From Clostridium sp. CAG:343 (GTDB lineage Bacteria; Bacillota; Clostridia; TANB77; CAG-508), in contig FR888048.1 in NCBI GenBank assembly GCA_000431335.1, positions 3,020 to 35,469 of the forward strand: a stretch of DNA of 32,450 nt, read 5' to 3'. The notes beneath the pieces are model-generated. The model had not been told where the DNA came from, did no database searches, and saw only the letters and a program-made list of their open reading frames with translations. Below, piece by piece: positions 15,437 through 23,622 of the stretch (position 1 is the first letter of the stretch; each line of letters opens with the position of its first letter). Both the position numbers and the translations under genes were made by a program.

Positions 15437-15508
15437 CTACATATTAATGTAGACAACAAAAAACCAAGCTGATATGCATTAATATAAAAATGAAATCTAA
15501 ATATCAGC
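15437..15508 (+). other. Two hairpins in the rpsJ-rplC spacer
   Basis: The 121-base spacer holds CTACAT/ATGTAG (15437-15442 with 15447-15452) and an 8-bp stem GCTGATAT/ATATCAGC (15468-15475 with 15501-15508). They end 22 bases before the rplC start and leave its AGGAGG site free. A processing or translational role is possible; neither is a terminator. Confidence 0.4.
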
Positions 15509-15530
15509 CAATAGTTAGGAGGAAAAAACA

Positions 15531-16166
15531 ATGAATAAAGGAATTATCGGTAAAAAAATCGGTATGACACAAATATTTGATGAAAAAGGAAATGTAATTC
15601 CAGTAACAGTTATTGAAACAGCAGGAAATATTGTTTCTCAAATAAAAACTGTTGAAACAGATGGATATAATGCAATTCAATTAGGATATGGAGAAATAAA
15701 AGACAAACATATCAATAAACCAGAAGCAGGACATTTTGCAAAAGCTAAAATAGCTAATAAAAAACATTTAAGAGAATTTAGATTAGATGATATATCTTCT
15801 TATAAAATAGGAGACGAAGTAAAAGCAGATATTTTTGCTGCTGGAGAAAAAATCGATGTTCAAGGAACATCAAAAGGAAAAGGATTCCAAGGTGTTATAA
15901 AAAGACATGGGCAACACAGAGGACCAATGGGACATGGATCTATGTATCATAGAAGACCAGGTTCAATGGGATCAACATCAACACCAGGTAGAGTATTTAA
16001 AGGTAAAAAATTACCAGGACATATGGGAAAAGTTACTGTTACAATACAAAACTTAGATGTTGTAAGAGTTGACATGGATAAAAATGTAATATTAGTTAAA
16101 GGTAGTGTTCCAGGACCTAAAGGAGCTATCTTAAAAGTAAAATCAGCTGTAAAGGCTAGTAAATAG
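15531..16166 (+). CDS. rplC: Ribosomal protein L3
   Basis: Large-subunit protein that binds near the 3' end of 23S rRNA and reaches the peptidyl-transferase centre. The 211-residue product begins GIIGKKIGMTQIFDEKG and has the glycine- and histidine-rich extension (about 115-165: KGKGFQGVIKRHG, GPMGHGSMYHRRPGSMG, TPGRVFKGKKLPGHMG). The usual PrmB-type methylated glutamine of Gram-negatives is not present at this loop (Ser instead), as expected for Firmicutes. AGGAGG precedes the ATG. Second gene of the S10 operon. Confidence 0.97.
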   Translation: MNKGIIGKKIGMTQIFDEKGNVIPVTVIETAGNIVSQIKTVETDGYNAIQLGYGEIKDKHINKPEAGHFAKAKIANKKHLREFRLDDISSYKIGDEVKADIFAAGEKIDVQGTSKGKGFQGVIKRHGQHRGPMGHGSMYHRRPGSMGSTSTPGRVFKGKKLPGHMGKVTVTIQNLDVVRVDMDKNVILVKGSVPGPKGAILKVKSAVKASK

Positions 16167-16189
16167 AAAGGAAAGGAGGAAATTAGATC

Positions 16190-16813
16190 ATGCCAAAAGT
16201 AGACGTATATGATATTAAAGGTAAAAAAGTAAGTGATATAGAATTAGCAGATAGCGTATTTGGAATTGAACCAAATGAAAACATAGTACATGCAGTACTT
16301 GTTAATTATTTAGCTAATCAAAGACAAGGTACACAAAGTACAAAAACAAGAGCAGAAGTTCGTGGTGGTGGAAAAAAACCATGGAGACAAAAAGGAACTG
16401 GTAGAGCAAGACAAGGTTCAATCAGAGCTCCACAATGGATAAAAGGTGGTATTGCTTTAGGACCAAAACCTCGTTCATACAAATATACAGTTAATAAGAA
16501 AGAAAAAAGACTTGCTATTAAGTCAGTATTAAGTTCTAAAGTAATAGAAAAAGAATTAACAGTAGTTGATAAATTAGAATTAAAAGAAATTAAAACAAAA
16601 TCAATGGTAAAAGCTTTAACAGCATTAAAAGTAGAAGGAAAAACATTAATTATTGTTCCAGAGAAAAATACAAATGTTGTAATGTCAGCAAGAAACATTG
16701 AAGGAGTTAAAACAATTACAGCTAATAACATTAATGTATTTGATTTATTAAAATATAATAATCTAATTTTACCAGTTGATACTGTTAAAAAATTAGAGGA
16801 GGTGTACGCGTAA
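16190..16813 (+). CDS. rplD: Ribosomal protein L4
   Basis: Large-subunit protein lining the peptide exit tunnel; in E. coli it also represses the S10 operon through its leader. The 207-residue product has the long tunnel loop at about 46-100 (TKTRAEVRGGGKKPWRQKG, GTGRARQGSIRAPQW, GPKPRSY). An AGGAGG site precedes the ATG. The stop codon overlaps the rplW start by one base, so the two are translationally coupled. If the rpsJ leader is regulatory, L4 is a natural candidate ligand, by analogy only. Confidence 0.97.
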   Translation: MPKVDVYDIKGKKVSDIELADSVFGIEPNENIVHAVLVNYLANQRQGTQSTKTRAEVRGGGKKPWRQKGTGRARQGSIRAPQWIKGGIALGPKPRSYKYTVNKKEKRLAIKSVLSSKVIEKELTVVDKLELKEIKTKSMVKALTALKVEGKTLIIVPEKNTNVVMSARNIEGVKTITANNINVFDLLKYNNLILPVDTVKKLEEVYA

Positions 16814-17160
16814 TGTTACCAGAAGAAATTATAATTGCACCAGTTGTTACAGAAAAAAGTAACGACGAATTACAAGAAGGTAAATACACTTTCAAAGTAA
16901 ATAAAAAAGCAACAAAAGTTGAAATAGCTAAAGCTGTTGAAAAACTTTTCGAAGTAAAAGTATTAAAAGTAAATACAATGAAAGTAAATGGAAAGAAGAA
17001 AAGAGTAGGATATCATACAGGTAAAACTTCAGATTGGAAAAAAGCGATTGTTACAATCGATACAAACCCAGAAGAAAAAACTTATCTTGCAAAAGGTGGA
17101 AAGCAAACTAAGATATCTAAAAAATATAAAGATTCTATTGATGAATTTATGGGAGCTTAA
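16813..17160 (+). CDS. rplW: Ribosomal protein L23
   Basis: Large-subunit protein at the tunnel exit, forming the docking site for trigger factor and SRP. The 115-residue product has the L23 core (IIIAPVVTEKS, KYTFKVNKKATKVEIAKAVE, VKVNTMKVNGKKKRVGYHTGKTSDWKKAIVTI). It runs about 15 residues longer than usual, with a basic tail (TYLAKGGKQTKISKKYKDSIDEFMGA). It overlaps the rplD stop codon by one base. The 88-base spacer to rplB holds a small AAAAATCA/TGATTTTT hairpin (17159-17183) and CGGG/CCCG. Confidence 0.96.
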   Translation: MLPEEIIIAPVVTEKSNDELQEGKYTFKVNKKATKVEIAKAVEKLFEVKVLKVNTMKVNGKKKRVGYHTGKTSDWKKAIVTIDTNPEEKTYLAKGGKQTKISKKYKDSIDEFMGA

Positions 17161-17248
17161 AAATCAAGTGCTATATGATTTTTTAGCAATAAATATATAA
17201 AATATCGGGAAAGAACCCGGAGAATAAATAAAAAGGAGAGAAAAGAAA

Positions 17249-18082
17249 ATGGCAATGAAACATTTTAAACCATACACACCATCAAGAAGAAATATGACAG
17301 TTTCAGACTTCTCAGAAGTTACAAAGAAAACTCCTGAAAAATCTTTACTTGCTAAGAAAAGAAAAAATGCAGGTAGAAACTCATATGGTAGAATTACAGT
17401 AAGACATCAAGGTGGTGGAAATAGACAAAAATATAGAATAGTAGATTTTAAAAGAGATAAAGACAATATGGAAGCAACTGTAATTGGTATCGAATATGAT
17501 CCAAATAGAAGTGCTAATATTGCATTAATTCAATATGAAGATGGAGAAAAAGCATATATATTAGCTCCACAAGGATTAAAAGATGGAGACAAAGTAATAT
17601 CAGGAGAAAGCGTTGATATAAAACCAGGTAACTGTATGCCAATCAACAGTATTCCAGTAGGTACTTTAATTCATAATATAGAATTAAATCCAAAACAAGG
17701 TGGAAAATTAGTTAAAGCAGCAGGACAAAGTGCTCAATTAATGGCTAAAGAAGGAAAATATGCTCACGTAAGACTTCCATCAGGAGAAATGAGACTAGTT
17801 TTAGCAAAATGTAGAGCTACTATCGGAGTAATTGGAAATAGCGAACATGAAAATGTTAAAATTGGTAAAGCTGGTAGAAAAAGACATATGGGAATCAGAC
17901 CAACAGTTAGAGGATCTGTTATGAACCCAGTAGATCACCCACATGGTGGTGGTGAAGGTAGAGCACCAGTAGGACACGCAGGACCAATGACACCTTGGGG
18001 TAAACCAGCTCTTGGATATAAGACAAGAAATAAAAAGAAATTATCTAATAAATTTATTGTAAAGAGAAGAAACAGTAAATAG
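17249..18082 (+). CDS. rplB: Ribosomal protein L2
   Basis: Large-subunit protein essential for subunit joining and peptidyl-transferase activity. The 277-residue product has standard length. It shows the N-terminal KPYTPSRRNMTVSDF, the core IEYDPNRSANIALIQYEDG, and the C-terminal RNA-binding segment with VDHPHGGGEGRAPVGH, which contains the conserved histidine near the catalytic centre. The end is the basic KKLSNKFIVKRR. The binding site is AAAAGGAGAG. Confidence 0.97.
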   Translation: MAMKHFKPYTPSRRNMTVSDFSEVTKKTPEKSLLAKKRKNAGRNSYGRITVRHQGGGNRQKYRIVDFKRDKDNMEATVIGIEYDPNRSANIALIQYEDGEKAYILAPQGLKDGDKVISGESVDIKPGNCMPINSIPVGTLIHNIELNPKQGGKLVKAAGQSAQLMAKEGKYAHVRLPSGEMRLVLAKCRATIGVIGNSEHENVKIGKAGRKRHMGIRPTVRGSVMNPVDHPHGGGEGRAPVGHAGPMTPWGKPALGYKTRNKKKLSNKFIVKRRNSK

Positions 18083-18100
18083 GAAGGAGGACATTTTAAT

Positions 18101-18382
18101 ATGTCAAGATCAAGCAAGAAGAAACCATTTGTAGAAGAAAAATTATTAAAAAGAGTAGAAGCTATGAATGAAACAGGAAAAAAAGAAGTTTTAAAAACAT
18201 GGTCAAGAGCTTCAACAATATATCCACAAATGGTTGGTCATACAATTGCTGTACATGATGGAAGAAAACATGTTCCAATCTATATAGCAGAAGAAATGAT
18301 AGGTCATAAATTAGGTGAATTTGCTCCTACAAGAACATACAAAGGTCATGCAGGAGAAAAGACAACTAAGGTTAATAATTAA
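18101..18382 (+). CDS. rpsS: Ribosomal protein S19
   Basis: Small-subunit head protein that contacts the A-site tRNA region together with S13. The 93-residue product has the S19 signature: SRSSKKKPFVEEKLLKRVE, the region WSRASTIYPQMVGHTIAVHDGRKHVPIYI, and MIGHKLGEFAPTRTYKGHAG. The start is 18 bases after rplB, behind AAGGAGG. Confidence 0.97.
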   Translation: MSRSSKKKPFVEEKLLKRVEAMNETGKKEVLKTWSRASTIYPQMVGHTIAVHDGRKHVPIYIAEEMIGHKLGEFAPTRTYKGHAGEKTTKVNN

Positions 18383-18415
18383 CAACTAAGAAATTAGTTA
18401 AGGAGGGAAAATAAA

Positions 18416-18781
18416 GTGCAAGAGCAAGAAACAGTAGTAAAAAACGAAGCGAAAGCAACTCTTAAATTTGCAAGAATTTCAAGTAGAAAAGTAAAAATAG
18501 TAGCAGATTTAATTAGAGGAAAAGATGTTGATGAAGCTTTAGCAATCGTGAAATTTACACCAAAAGCATCATCAGAAATAATTGAAAAATTATTAAAATC
18601 AGCTATAGCAAATGCTGAAAATAATCATGATATGAAACATGAAAATTTATATGTTGCTGAAATCTATGCTAACCAAGGTCCAACTTTAAAGAGAATAAGA
18701 CCAGCTGCAAAAGGTTCAGCAGTAAGAATTAGAAAAAGAACAAGTCATATAACAATAGTTTTAAAAGAAAAGGAGGCATAA
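18416..18781 (+). CDS. rplV: Ribosomal protein L22
   Basis: Large-subunit protein whose long hairpin lines the exit tunnel. The 121-residue product starts at GTG (18416) behind AAGGAGGG. It shows the L22 core SSRKVKIVADLIRGKDVDEALAI and a C-terminal beta hairpin with QGPTLKRIRPAAKGSAVRIRKRTSHITIVL. It is slightly extended at the N-terminus (QEQETVVKNEAKAT). It ends 7 bases before rpsC, and the rpsC binding site lies within its last codons (AAGGAGG). Confidence 0.96.
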   Translation: MQEQETVVKNEAKATLKFARISSRKVKIVADLIRGKDVDEALAIVKFTPKASSEIIEKLLKSAIANAENNHDMKHENLYVAEIYANQGPTLKRIRPAAKGSAVRIRKRTSHITIVLKEKEA

Positions 18782-18788
18782 TAAAACC

Positions 18789-19445
18789 ATGGGACAAAAA
18801 GTACATCCAACAGGTGTAAGAGTTGGGATAATTAAAGATTGGAATTCTAAATGGTATGCAAATTCTAATGATTTTGCAGATTACTTAGTAGAAGACCAAA
18901 AAATCCGTAAGTTTTTAAAGAAAAAATTATATCTTGCTGGAATTTCTAAAATAGAGATAGAAAGAACAGCAAAAGCAATAAAAGTAAACTTATATACTGC
19001 TAAGCCAGGAATTGTTATTGGAAAAGGTGGAGCAGGAGTAGAAAGCGTAAAAGCTGAGCTTACAAAATTAATAGGAAAAGATGTTAATTTAAACATTGTA
19101 GAAGTAAAAAATGTTGATACAGATGCTCAATTAGTAGCAGAAAATATCGCAGGACAATTGGAAAGAAGAATTTCATTCAGAAGAGCTATGAAACAATGTA
19201 TGCAAAAAACTATGAAATCAGGTGCTTTAGGAATAAAAACTTCAGTATCTGGAAGATTAGGTGGAGCTGACATGGCTAGAACTGAATTTTATAAAGAAGG
19301 AAATATACCATTACAAACTTTAAGAGCTGATATTGATTATGGATTTGCAGAAGCAGATACAACATATGGAAAAATCGGTGTAAAAGTTTGGATATATAAA
19401 GGAGAAGTTCTTCCAGAAAGACCAGTGGAAGGAGGAGACCAATAA
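18789..19445 (+). CDS. rpsC: Ribosomal protein S3
   Basis: Small-subunit protein at the mRNA entry tunnel with helicase activity shared with S4 and S5. The 218-residue product starts MGQKVHPTGVRVGI and has a type II KH domain (about 40-108) with GxxG loop in GIVIGKGGAGVESVK. Its C-terminal domain contains IKTSVSGRLGGADMARTEFYKEG and GKIGVKVWIYKGE. It overlaps the rplP start by one base. Confidence 0.97.
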   Translation: MGQKVHPTGVRVGIIKDWNSKWYANSNDFADYLVEDQKIRKFLKKKLYLAGISKIEIERTAKAIKVNLYTAKPGIVIGKGGAGVESVKAELTKLIGKDVNLNIVEVKNVDTDAQLVAENIAGQLERRISFRRAMKQCMQKTMKSGALGIKTSVSGRLGGADMARTEFYKEGNIPLQTLRADIDYGFAEADTTYGKIGVKVWIYKGEVLPERPVEGGDQ

Positions 19446-19888
19446 TGCCATTAATGCCAAAAAGAACAAAACATAGAAAAATGCAAAAAGGTAGAATGAG
19501 AGGAAAAGCAACAAGAGGAAATAAAGTTACAGATGGAGAATATGGAATACAAGCTGTAACAGGTGCTTTAGTTACAGGAAATCAAATTGAAGCAGCCAGA
19601 ATTGCTATGACTCGTTATATAAAAAGAGGTGGAAAAGTTTGGATTAAAATATTTCCAGACAAACCAATAACTGCAAAACCAATCGGTACTCGTATGGGTA
19701 AAGGTAAAGGTGCTCCAGAATATTGGGTAGCAGTAGTAAAACCAGGTAGAGTTATGTTTGAGATATCTGGTGTACCTGAAGAAACTGCAAGAGAAGCCTT
19801 AAGACTTGCTATGAACAAACTACCTAACAAAACAAAATTTGTAGCAAGAGAAACAGAAAAGGTAGGTGAAAATGATGAAGATAAATAA
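19445..19888 (+). CDS. rplP: Ribosomal protein L16
   Basis: Large-subunit protein near the A-site tRNA elbow. The 147-residue product begins MPLMPKRTKHRKMQKGRM and contains GNQIEAARIAMTRYIKRGGKVWIKIFPDKPITAKPIG and MGKGKGAPEYWVAVVKPG. GGAGGAG in the end of rpsC acts as binding site, and the ATG overlaps the rpsC stop. The last codons overlap the rpmC start. Confidence 0.97.
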   Translation: MPLMPKRTKHRKMQKGRMRGKATRGNKVTDGEYGIQAVTGALVTGNQIEAARIAMTRYIKRGGKVWIKIFPDKPITAKPIGTRMGKGKGAPEYWVAVVKPGRVMFEISGVPEETAREALRLAMNKLPNKTKFVARETEKVGENDEDK

Positions 19889-20081
19889 AATAAGAGAAAT
19901 GTCTTCACCAGATTTAGAGAAAGAATTAGGTGAACTAAAAACAGAATTATTTAAATTAAAATTTAGTTTAGCTACCAACGGATTAGATAATCCAATGAAA
20001 ATAAAAGAAGTAAAAAAAGACATTGCTAAAATAAATACAGTATTAACAGAAAGAAAAATAGCTGAATCTAAAAATGCATAA
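19872..20081 (+). CDS. rpmC: Ribosomal protein L29
   Basis: Small two-helix large-subunit protein near the tunnel exit. The product of 69 residues has the typical IREMSSPDLEKELGELKTELFKLKFSLATNGLDNPMKIKEVKKDIAKI pattern in two antiparallel helices. I start at ATG 19872, nine bases from AAAAGG; ATG 19875 is equally possible, and a GTG at 19866 lies too close. It overlaps the end of rplP by 17 bases. Confidence 0.93.
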   Translation: MMKINKIREMSSPDLEKELGELKTELFKLKFSLATNGLDNPMKIKEVKKDIAKINTVLTERKIAESKNA

Positions 20082-20112
20082 TATAAGAAAACAATTGAAA
20101 GGAGAAATCTAA

Positions 20113-20376
20113 ATGGAGGAAAGAAATCTTCGTAAAGTTATGGTTGGAACAGTTCTATCAAATAAGATGGATAAGACAGTTGTAGTAGCTGTTGAAACAA
20201 GCGTAAGCCATAAAGTATATGGAAAAACAGTAAAAAGAACATATAAATTAAAAGCTCATGATGAAGAAAATGTTTGCCAAATAGGTGATAAAGTAAAAGT
20301 AATGGAAACAAGACCACTTTCTAAAGATAAAAGATGGAGAGTAGTTGAAGTTGTAGAAAAAGCAATCGTTAAATAG
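20113..20376 (+). CDS. rpsQ: Ribosomal protein S17
   Basis: Small-subunit OB-fold protein binding 16S rRNA early in assembly. The 87-residue product has the S17 signature: RKVMVGTVLSNKMDKTVVVAVE, VYGKTVKRTYKLKAHDEEN, and IGDKVKVMETRPLSKDKRWRVVEV. AAAGGAG precedes the ATG. Confidence 0.97.
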   Translation: MEERNLRKVMVGTVLSNKMDKTVVVAVETSVSHKVYGKTVKRTYKLKAHDEENVCQIGDKVKVMETRPLSKDKRWRVVEVVEKAIVK

Positions 20377-20393
20377 GAAAGGAGGAACCATAA

Positions 20394-20762
20394 ATGATCC
20401 AACAACAAACAAGATTAAAAGTAGCAGACAATACAGGAGCAAGAGAACTTATGTGTATTAGATGTTTAGGTGGTTCATATAGAAAAACATCTAATATAGG
20501 AGATGTAATAGTTGCTTCAGTTAAATCAGCAACACCAGGTGGAGTTGTAAAAAAAGGTGATGTAGTAAAAGCTGTTATTGTAAGATCTAAAAAAGGATTA
20601 AGAAGACCAGATGGTTCATATATAAAATTTGATGAAAATGCAGCTGTAATAATTAAAGATGATGGTACACCAAAAGGAACACGTATCTTTGGACCAGTTG
20701 CAAGAGAACTAAGAGAAAAGGACTATATGAAAATATTGTCATTAGCACCAGAAGTTCTTTAA
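20394..20762 (+). CDS. rplN: Ribosomal protein L14
   Basis: Large-subunit protein at the intersubunit bridge B8. The 122-residue product has canonical length and motifs (MIQQQTRLKVADNTGAREL, GDVIVASVKSATPGGVVKKGDVVKAVIVR, IKDDGTPKGTRIFGPVARELRE). AAAGGAGG precedes the ATG. A 159-base spacer with a long inverted repeat follows before rplX, the longest gap in the spc part of the cluster. Confidence 0.97.
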   Translation: MIQQQTRLKVADNTGARELMCIRCLGGSYRKTSNIGDVIVASVKSATPGGVVKKGDVVKAVIVRSKKGLRRPDGSYIKFDENAAVIIKDDGTPKGTRIFGPVARELREKDYMKILSLAPEVL

Positions 20763-20787
20763 GACAAAATATAATAAATATCTTGCA

Positions 20788-20863
20788 TTGCTAAATTTTA
20801 TCATTAAACCTTTGAGATACACAAAGCATATATCTGATGTCTATGATGAAATTTTCTTAGCAA
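20788..20863 (+). other. Structured spacer between rplN and rplX
   Basis: TTGCTAA at 20788-20794 pairs with TTAGCAA at 20857-20863. Inside lies a second stem, CTTTG (20810-20814) with CAAAG (20822-20826), and imperfect ATCAT/ATGAT pairing. The result could be a branched hairpin about 75 nt long. It precedes the rplX binding site by about 40 bases. It might be a protein-binding element or an RNase processing site; function is inferred from shape alone. Confidence 0.4.
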
Positions 20864-20921
20864 TATATTATTTCTATTTTGTTTTGGTAAATAGAAAATG
20901 AAAAAAGGAGGTAAACTCTCA

Positions 20922-21230
20922 ATGAGAATAAAAAAAGGAGACAATGTACAAGTTTTATCAGGAAACGATAAAGGTAAAACAGGAGAAGTTCTAGAAGTTA
21001 TACCAAAGCTTGACAAAGTCGTTGTTAAAGGCATAAACATTAGAAAAAAACATGTTAAAGCTAGAAAACAAGGAGAGGAAAGCGGAATTATATCAGTAGA
21101 ATGTAGTATACCAGCTGCAAAAGTAAATGTAGTATGTCCTAAATGTGGAAAAACTACAAAAGTTGGATATAGTGTAGAAAAAGATGAAAAAGTTCGTATT
21201 TGTAAAAAATGCGGAGCAAAATTAAAATAA
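20922..21230 (+). CDS. rplX: Ribosomal protein L24, zinc-binding type
   Basis: Early assembly protein of the large subunit with a KOW motif. The 102-residue product begins MRIKKGDNVQVLSGNDKGKTGEV (KOW, 1-25) and has four cysteines, Cys72, Cys75, Cys94 and Cys97 (CPKCGKTTKV and ICKKCGAKLK), a zinc ribbon kept in many clostridia. The start is the ATG at 20922. The upstream ATG at 20898 would read through the AAAGGAGG binding site. Confidence 0.96.
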   Translation: MRIKKGDNVQVLSGNDKGKTGEVLEVIPKLDKVVVKGINIRKKHVKARKQGEESGIISVECSIPAAKVNVVCPKCGKTTKVGYSVEKDEKVRICKKCGAKLK

Positions 21231-21250
21231 GAAAGGAGGATTAATAAAAA

Positions 21251-21790
21251 ATGGAAAAATTAAGAGAGCAATATGAAAAAGAAGTAATCCCAGCATTAAT
21301 GAAAAAATTTGAATATAAATCAGTTATGCAAGTTCCAAAACTTGACAAAGTAGTTATTAATATAGGATTAGGTGATTTAAAAGAAAATCCTAAAGCTTTA
21401 GAAAATGCAATGAATGATTTAACAATTATCACAGGTCAAAGACCAGTAGTAACAAAAGCTAAAAAATCAATTGCAGCATTTAAATTAAGAGAAGGTGCAA
21501 ACATTGGATGTAAAGTAACATTAAGATCAGACAAAATGTATGATTTTGTTTACAAATTATTCAATGTAGCATTACCAAGAGTAAGAGATTTTAGAGGAGT
21601 TTCAAAAGATTCTTTTGATGGAAGAGGAAATTATTCTATGGGAATAAAAGAACAATTAATATTCCCTGAAATTGAATATGATAAAGTAGATAAATTAAGA
21701 GGTATGGACATCATATTTGTAACAACAGCTGAAAAAGATGAAGAAGCTAGAGAATTATTAAAACTTTTAGGAATGCCTTTTAAAAATTAA
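21251..21790 (+). CDS. rplE: Ribosomal protein L5
   Basis: Binds 5S rRNA and forms part of the central protuberance. The 179-residue product has the standard length and motifs: NPKALENAMNDLTIITGQRPVVTKAKKSIAAFKLREG, LPRVRDFRGVSKDSFDGRGNYSMGIKEQLIFPEI, and MDIIFVTTAEKDEEARELLKLLGMPF. AAAGGAGG precedes the ATG. Confidence 0.97.
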   Translation: MEKLREQYEKEVIPALMKKFEYKSVMQVPKLDKVVINIGLGDLKENPKALENAMNDLTIITGQRPVVTKAKKSIAAFKLREGANIGCKVTLRSDKMYDFVYKLFNVALPRVRDFRGVSKDSFDGRGNYSMGIKEQLIFPEIEYDKVDKLRGMDIIFVTTAEKDEEARELLKLLGMPFKN

Positions 21791-21815
21791 TTAGTCAAAG
21801 GAAAGGAGTAAAACT

Positions 21816-22001
21816 ATGGCTAAAAAGTCAATGAAAATAAAACAAGCTAGACCACAAAAATATAAAACAAGAGAATACAACAGATGTAAACTATGTGGTA
21901 GACCACATGCTTATATAAGAAAATATGGAATATGCCGTGTATGTTTTAGAGAATTAGCTCATAAGGGAGAAATTCCAGGAGTTAAAAAAGCTAGCTGGTA
22001 A
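21816..22001 (+). CDS. rpsN: Ribosomal protein S14, zinc-binding type
   Basis: Small-subunit head protein. The 61-residue product is the short zinc form (type Z), with Cys24, Cys27, Cys40 and Cys43 in RCKLCGRP and GICRVCFRE, at the same positions as in Thermus. The zinc-independent long form is not in the window. AAAGGAG precedes the ATG. Confidence 0.97.
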   Translation: MAKKSMKIKQARPQKYKTREYNRCKLCGRPHAYIRKYGICRVCFRELAHKGEIPGVKKASW

Positions 22002-22052
22002 TAAAATCGATAAAAACATAGATAGAAAAAAAGAAAAGGAGGTAAGTAATTA

Positions 22053-22451
22053 ATGAACATTACAGATCCAATAGCAGATATGTTAACAAGAATTAGAAAT
22101 GCAAATAGTTCAAAACATAAAACAGTTGATATTCCAGCTTCTAATATGAAATTAGGAATTGCTGAAATATTATTTAAAGAAGGATATATAAAATCTTTTG
22201 AAGAAATAAAAGATGATGCACAAGGAATCATAAGAATTACTTTAAAATATGATGAAAAAGGAACAAGAGTAATTGATGGTTTAAAAAGAATTAGTAAACC
22301 AGGATTAAGAGTATATGCATCTAAAGAAGAATTACCAAAAGTATTAAATGGATTAGGAATTGCTATTATTTCTACTTCAAAAGGATTAAAAACAGATAAA
22401 GAAGCAAGAGAGTTAGGAATTGGCGGAGAAGTATTAGCATATGTTTGGTAA
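22053..22451 (+). CDS. rpsH: Ribosomal protein S8
   Basis: Small-subunit protein binding the central domain of 16S rRNA; in E. coli it also represses the spc operon mRNA. The 132-residue product shows ITDPIADMLTRIRNANSSKHKTVDIPAS, the linker GTRVIDGLKRISKPGLRVYASKEELP and the C-terminal LGIAIISTSKGLKTDKEARELGIGGEVLAYVW. AAAGGAGG precedes the ATG. The 91-base spacer to rplF holds a weak GCAACT/AGTTGC pair. Confidence 0.97.
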   Translation: MNITDPIADMLTRIRNANSSKHKTVDIPASNMKLGIAEILFKEGYIKSFEEIKDDAQGIIRITLKYDEKGTRVIDGLKRISKPGLRVYASKEELPKVLNGLGIAIISTSKGLKTDKEARELGIGGEVLAYVW

Positions 22452-22542
22452 TTAAAGTAGTTGTTAAAAAGCAAGTTACGGAAAATTATGCAACTAAATA
22501 AACAGCAAAGTTGCAATCATAAAAGAAGGAGGGAAAACTAAC

Positions 22543-23079
22543 ATGTCAAGAATAGGAAATAAACCTATTACAGTACCAGAAGGTGTTGAAGTTAAAATAG
22601 ATGGAAAACATATTACTGTAAAAGGACCAAAAGGTACATTAGAAAGAGAAATACATAGAAATATTTCTTTAGAAATGGATGGAAATATAATTAAAGTTGC
22701 AAGAAAAAATGATGAGGCAGAAAATAGAAGTTTACATGGTTTAACAAGAACTTTAATTAATAACATGATAACAGGTGTAACTCATGAATATAGTAAAGAA
22801 TTACAAATTAATGGAGTTGGATACAGAGTTGCAAAACAAGGAAATAATTTAAATTTAACATTAGGATATTCACATCCAGTAATTTTTGAAGCACCTGCTG
22901 GAATTACTTTTGATGTTCCAAACCCTAATACAATTATAGTAAAAGGAATTGATAAAGAATTAGTAGGTCAAACAGCAGCAGTTATAAGAACAAAAAGACC
23001 ACCAGAAGTATATAGAGGTAAAGGTATTAAATATGCTGATGAAGTTATTAGACGTAAAGAAGGTAAAACTGGTAAATAG
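22543..23079 (+). CDS. rplF: Ribosomal protein L6
   Basis: Large-subunit protein at the base of the GTPase-associated region. The 178-residue product has two repeated domains and the family signature: MSRIGNKPITVPEGV, LEINGVGYR-like LQINGVGYRVAKQGNNLNLTLGYSHPV and the C-terminal RPPEVYRGKGIKYADEVIRRKEGK. AGGAGGG precedes the ATG. The 104-base spacer before rplR is purely A+T with loose AATTTATAAA/TTTATAAATT pairing. Confidence 0.97.
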   Translation: MSRIGNKPITVPEGVEVKIDGKHITVKGPKGTLEREIHRNISLEMDGNIIKVARKNDEAENRSLHGLTRTLINNMITGVTHEYSKELQINGVGYRVAKQGNNLNLTLGYSHPVIFEAPAGITFDVPNPNTIIVKGIDKELVGQTAAVIRTKRPPEVYRGKGIKYADEVIRRKEGKTGK

Positions 23080-23183
23080 ATAAATAATTGATATTATTTA
23101 AATTTATAAACTATAATCTAAATTGAAATCAGAAACTTTATAAATTGAATTCTAAAAATTTAATTTATAGAAAGGAGTAAAAA

Positions 23184-23543
23184 ATGGTTAAAAAGACAGA
23201 TAGAAAAATGGAAAGAAGAAGAAGACACATTAGAGTTAGAAGAAAAGTATCTGGAACAGCTGAAAGACCAAGATTATGTGTATATAGAAGTAATGCAAAT
23301 ATATATGCACAAATCATTGATGATGTTGCAGGAAATACTTTAGTGCAAGCTTCAACATTAGATAAAGAAATAAAAATAAAACATGCCAATAAAGAAGCTG
23401 CTAAAGAATTAGGAACATTAATAGCAAAAAGAGCAGCAGATAAAAAGATAAAAACAGTAGTTTTTGATCGTGGTGGATATATTTATCATGGTGTTGTAAA
23501 AGAATTAGCAGAAGCTGCAAGAGAAGGCGGTTTAGAATTCTAA
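23184..23543 (+). CDS. rplR: Ribosomal protein L18
   Basis: Binds 5S rRNA together with L5. The 119-residue product has the basic N-terminal RRRRHIRVRRKVSGTAERPRLCVYRSNANIYAQIIDD and the C-terminal KTVVFDRGGYIYHGVVKELAEAAREGGLEF. The second is diagnostic for bacterial L18. The binding site is AAAGGAG. Confidence 0.97.
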   Translation: MVKKTDRKMERRRRHIRVRRKVSGTAERPRLCVYRSNANIYAQIIDDVAGNTLVQASTLDKEIKIKHANKEAAKELGTLIAKRAADKKIKTVVFDRGGYIYHGVVKELAEAAREGGLEF

Positions 23544-23622
23544 TGACAACATAAGTTATTACTTGAAATATGGATTACATAAATAGATACAAATTAAAAG
23601 TAAGGAGGAAAAACTAAAACCT

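Noticed and set aside
16318..16731. 137-residue minus-strand frame opposite rplD
   Set aside because: Antisense shadow of a certain ribosomal protein gene; no binding site, and hydrophobic low-complexity content.
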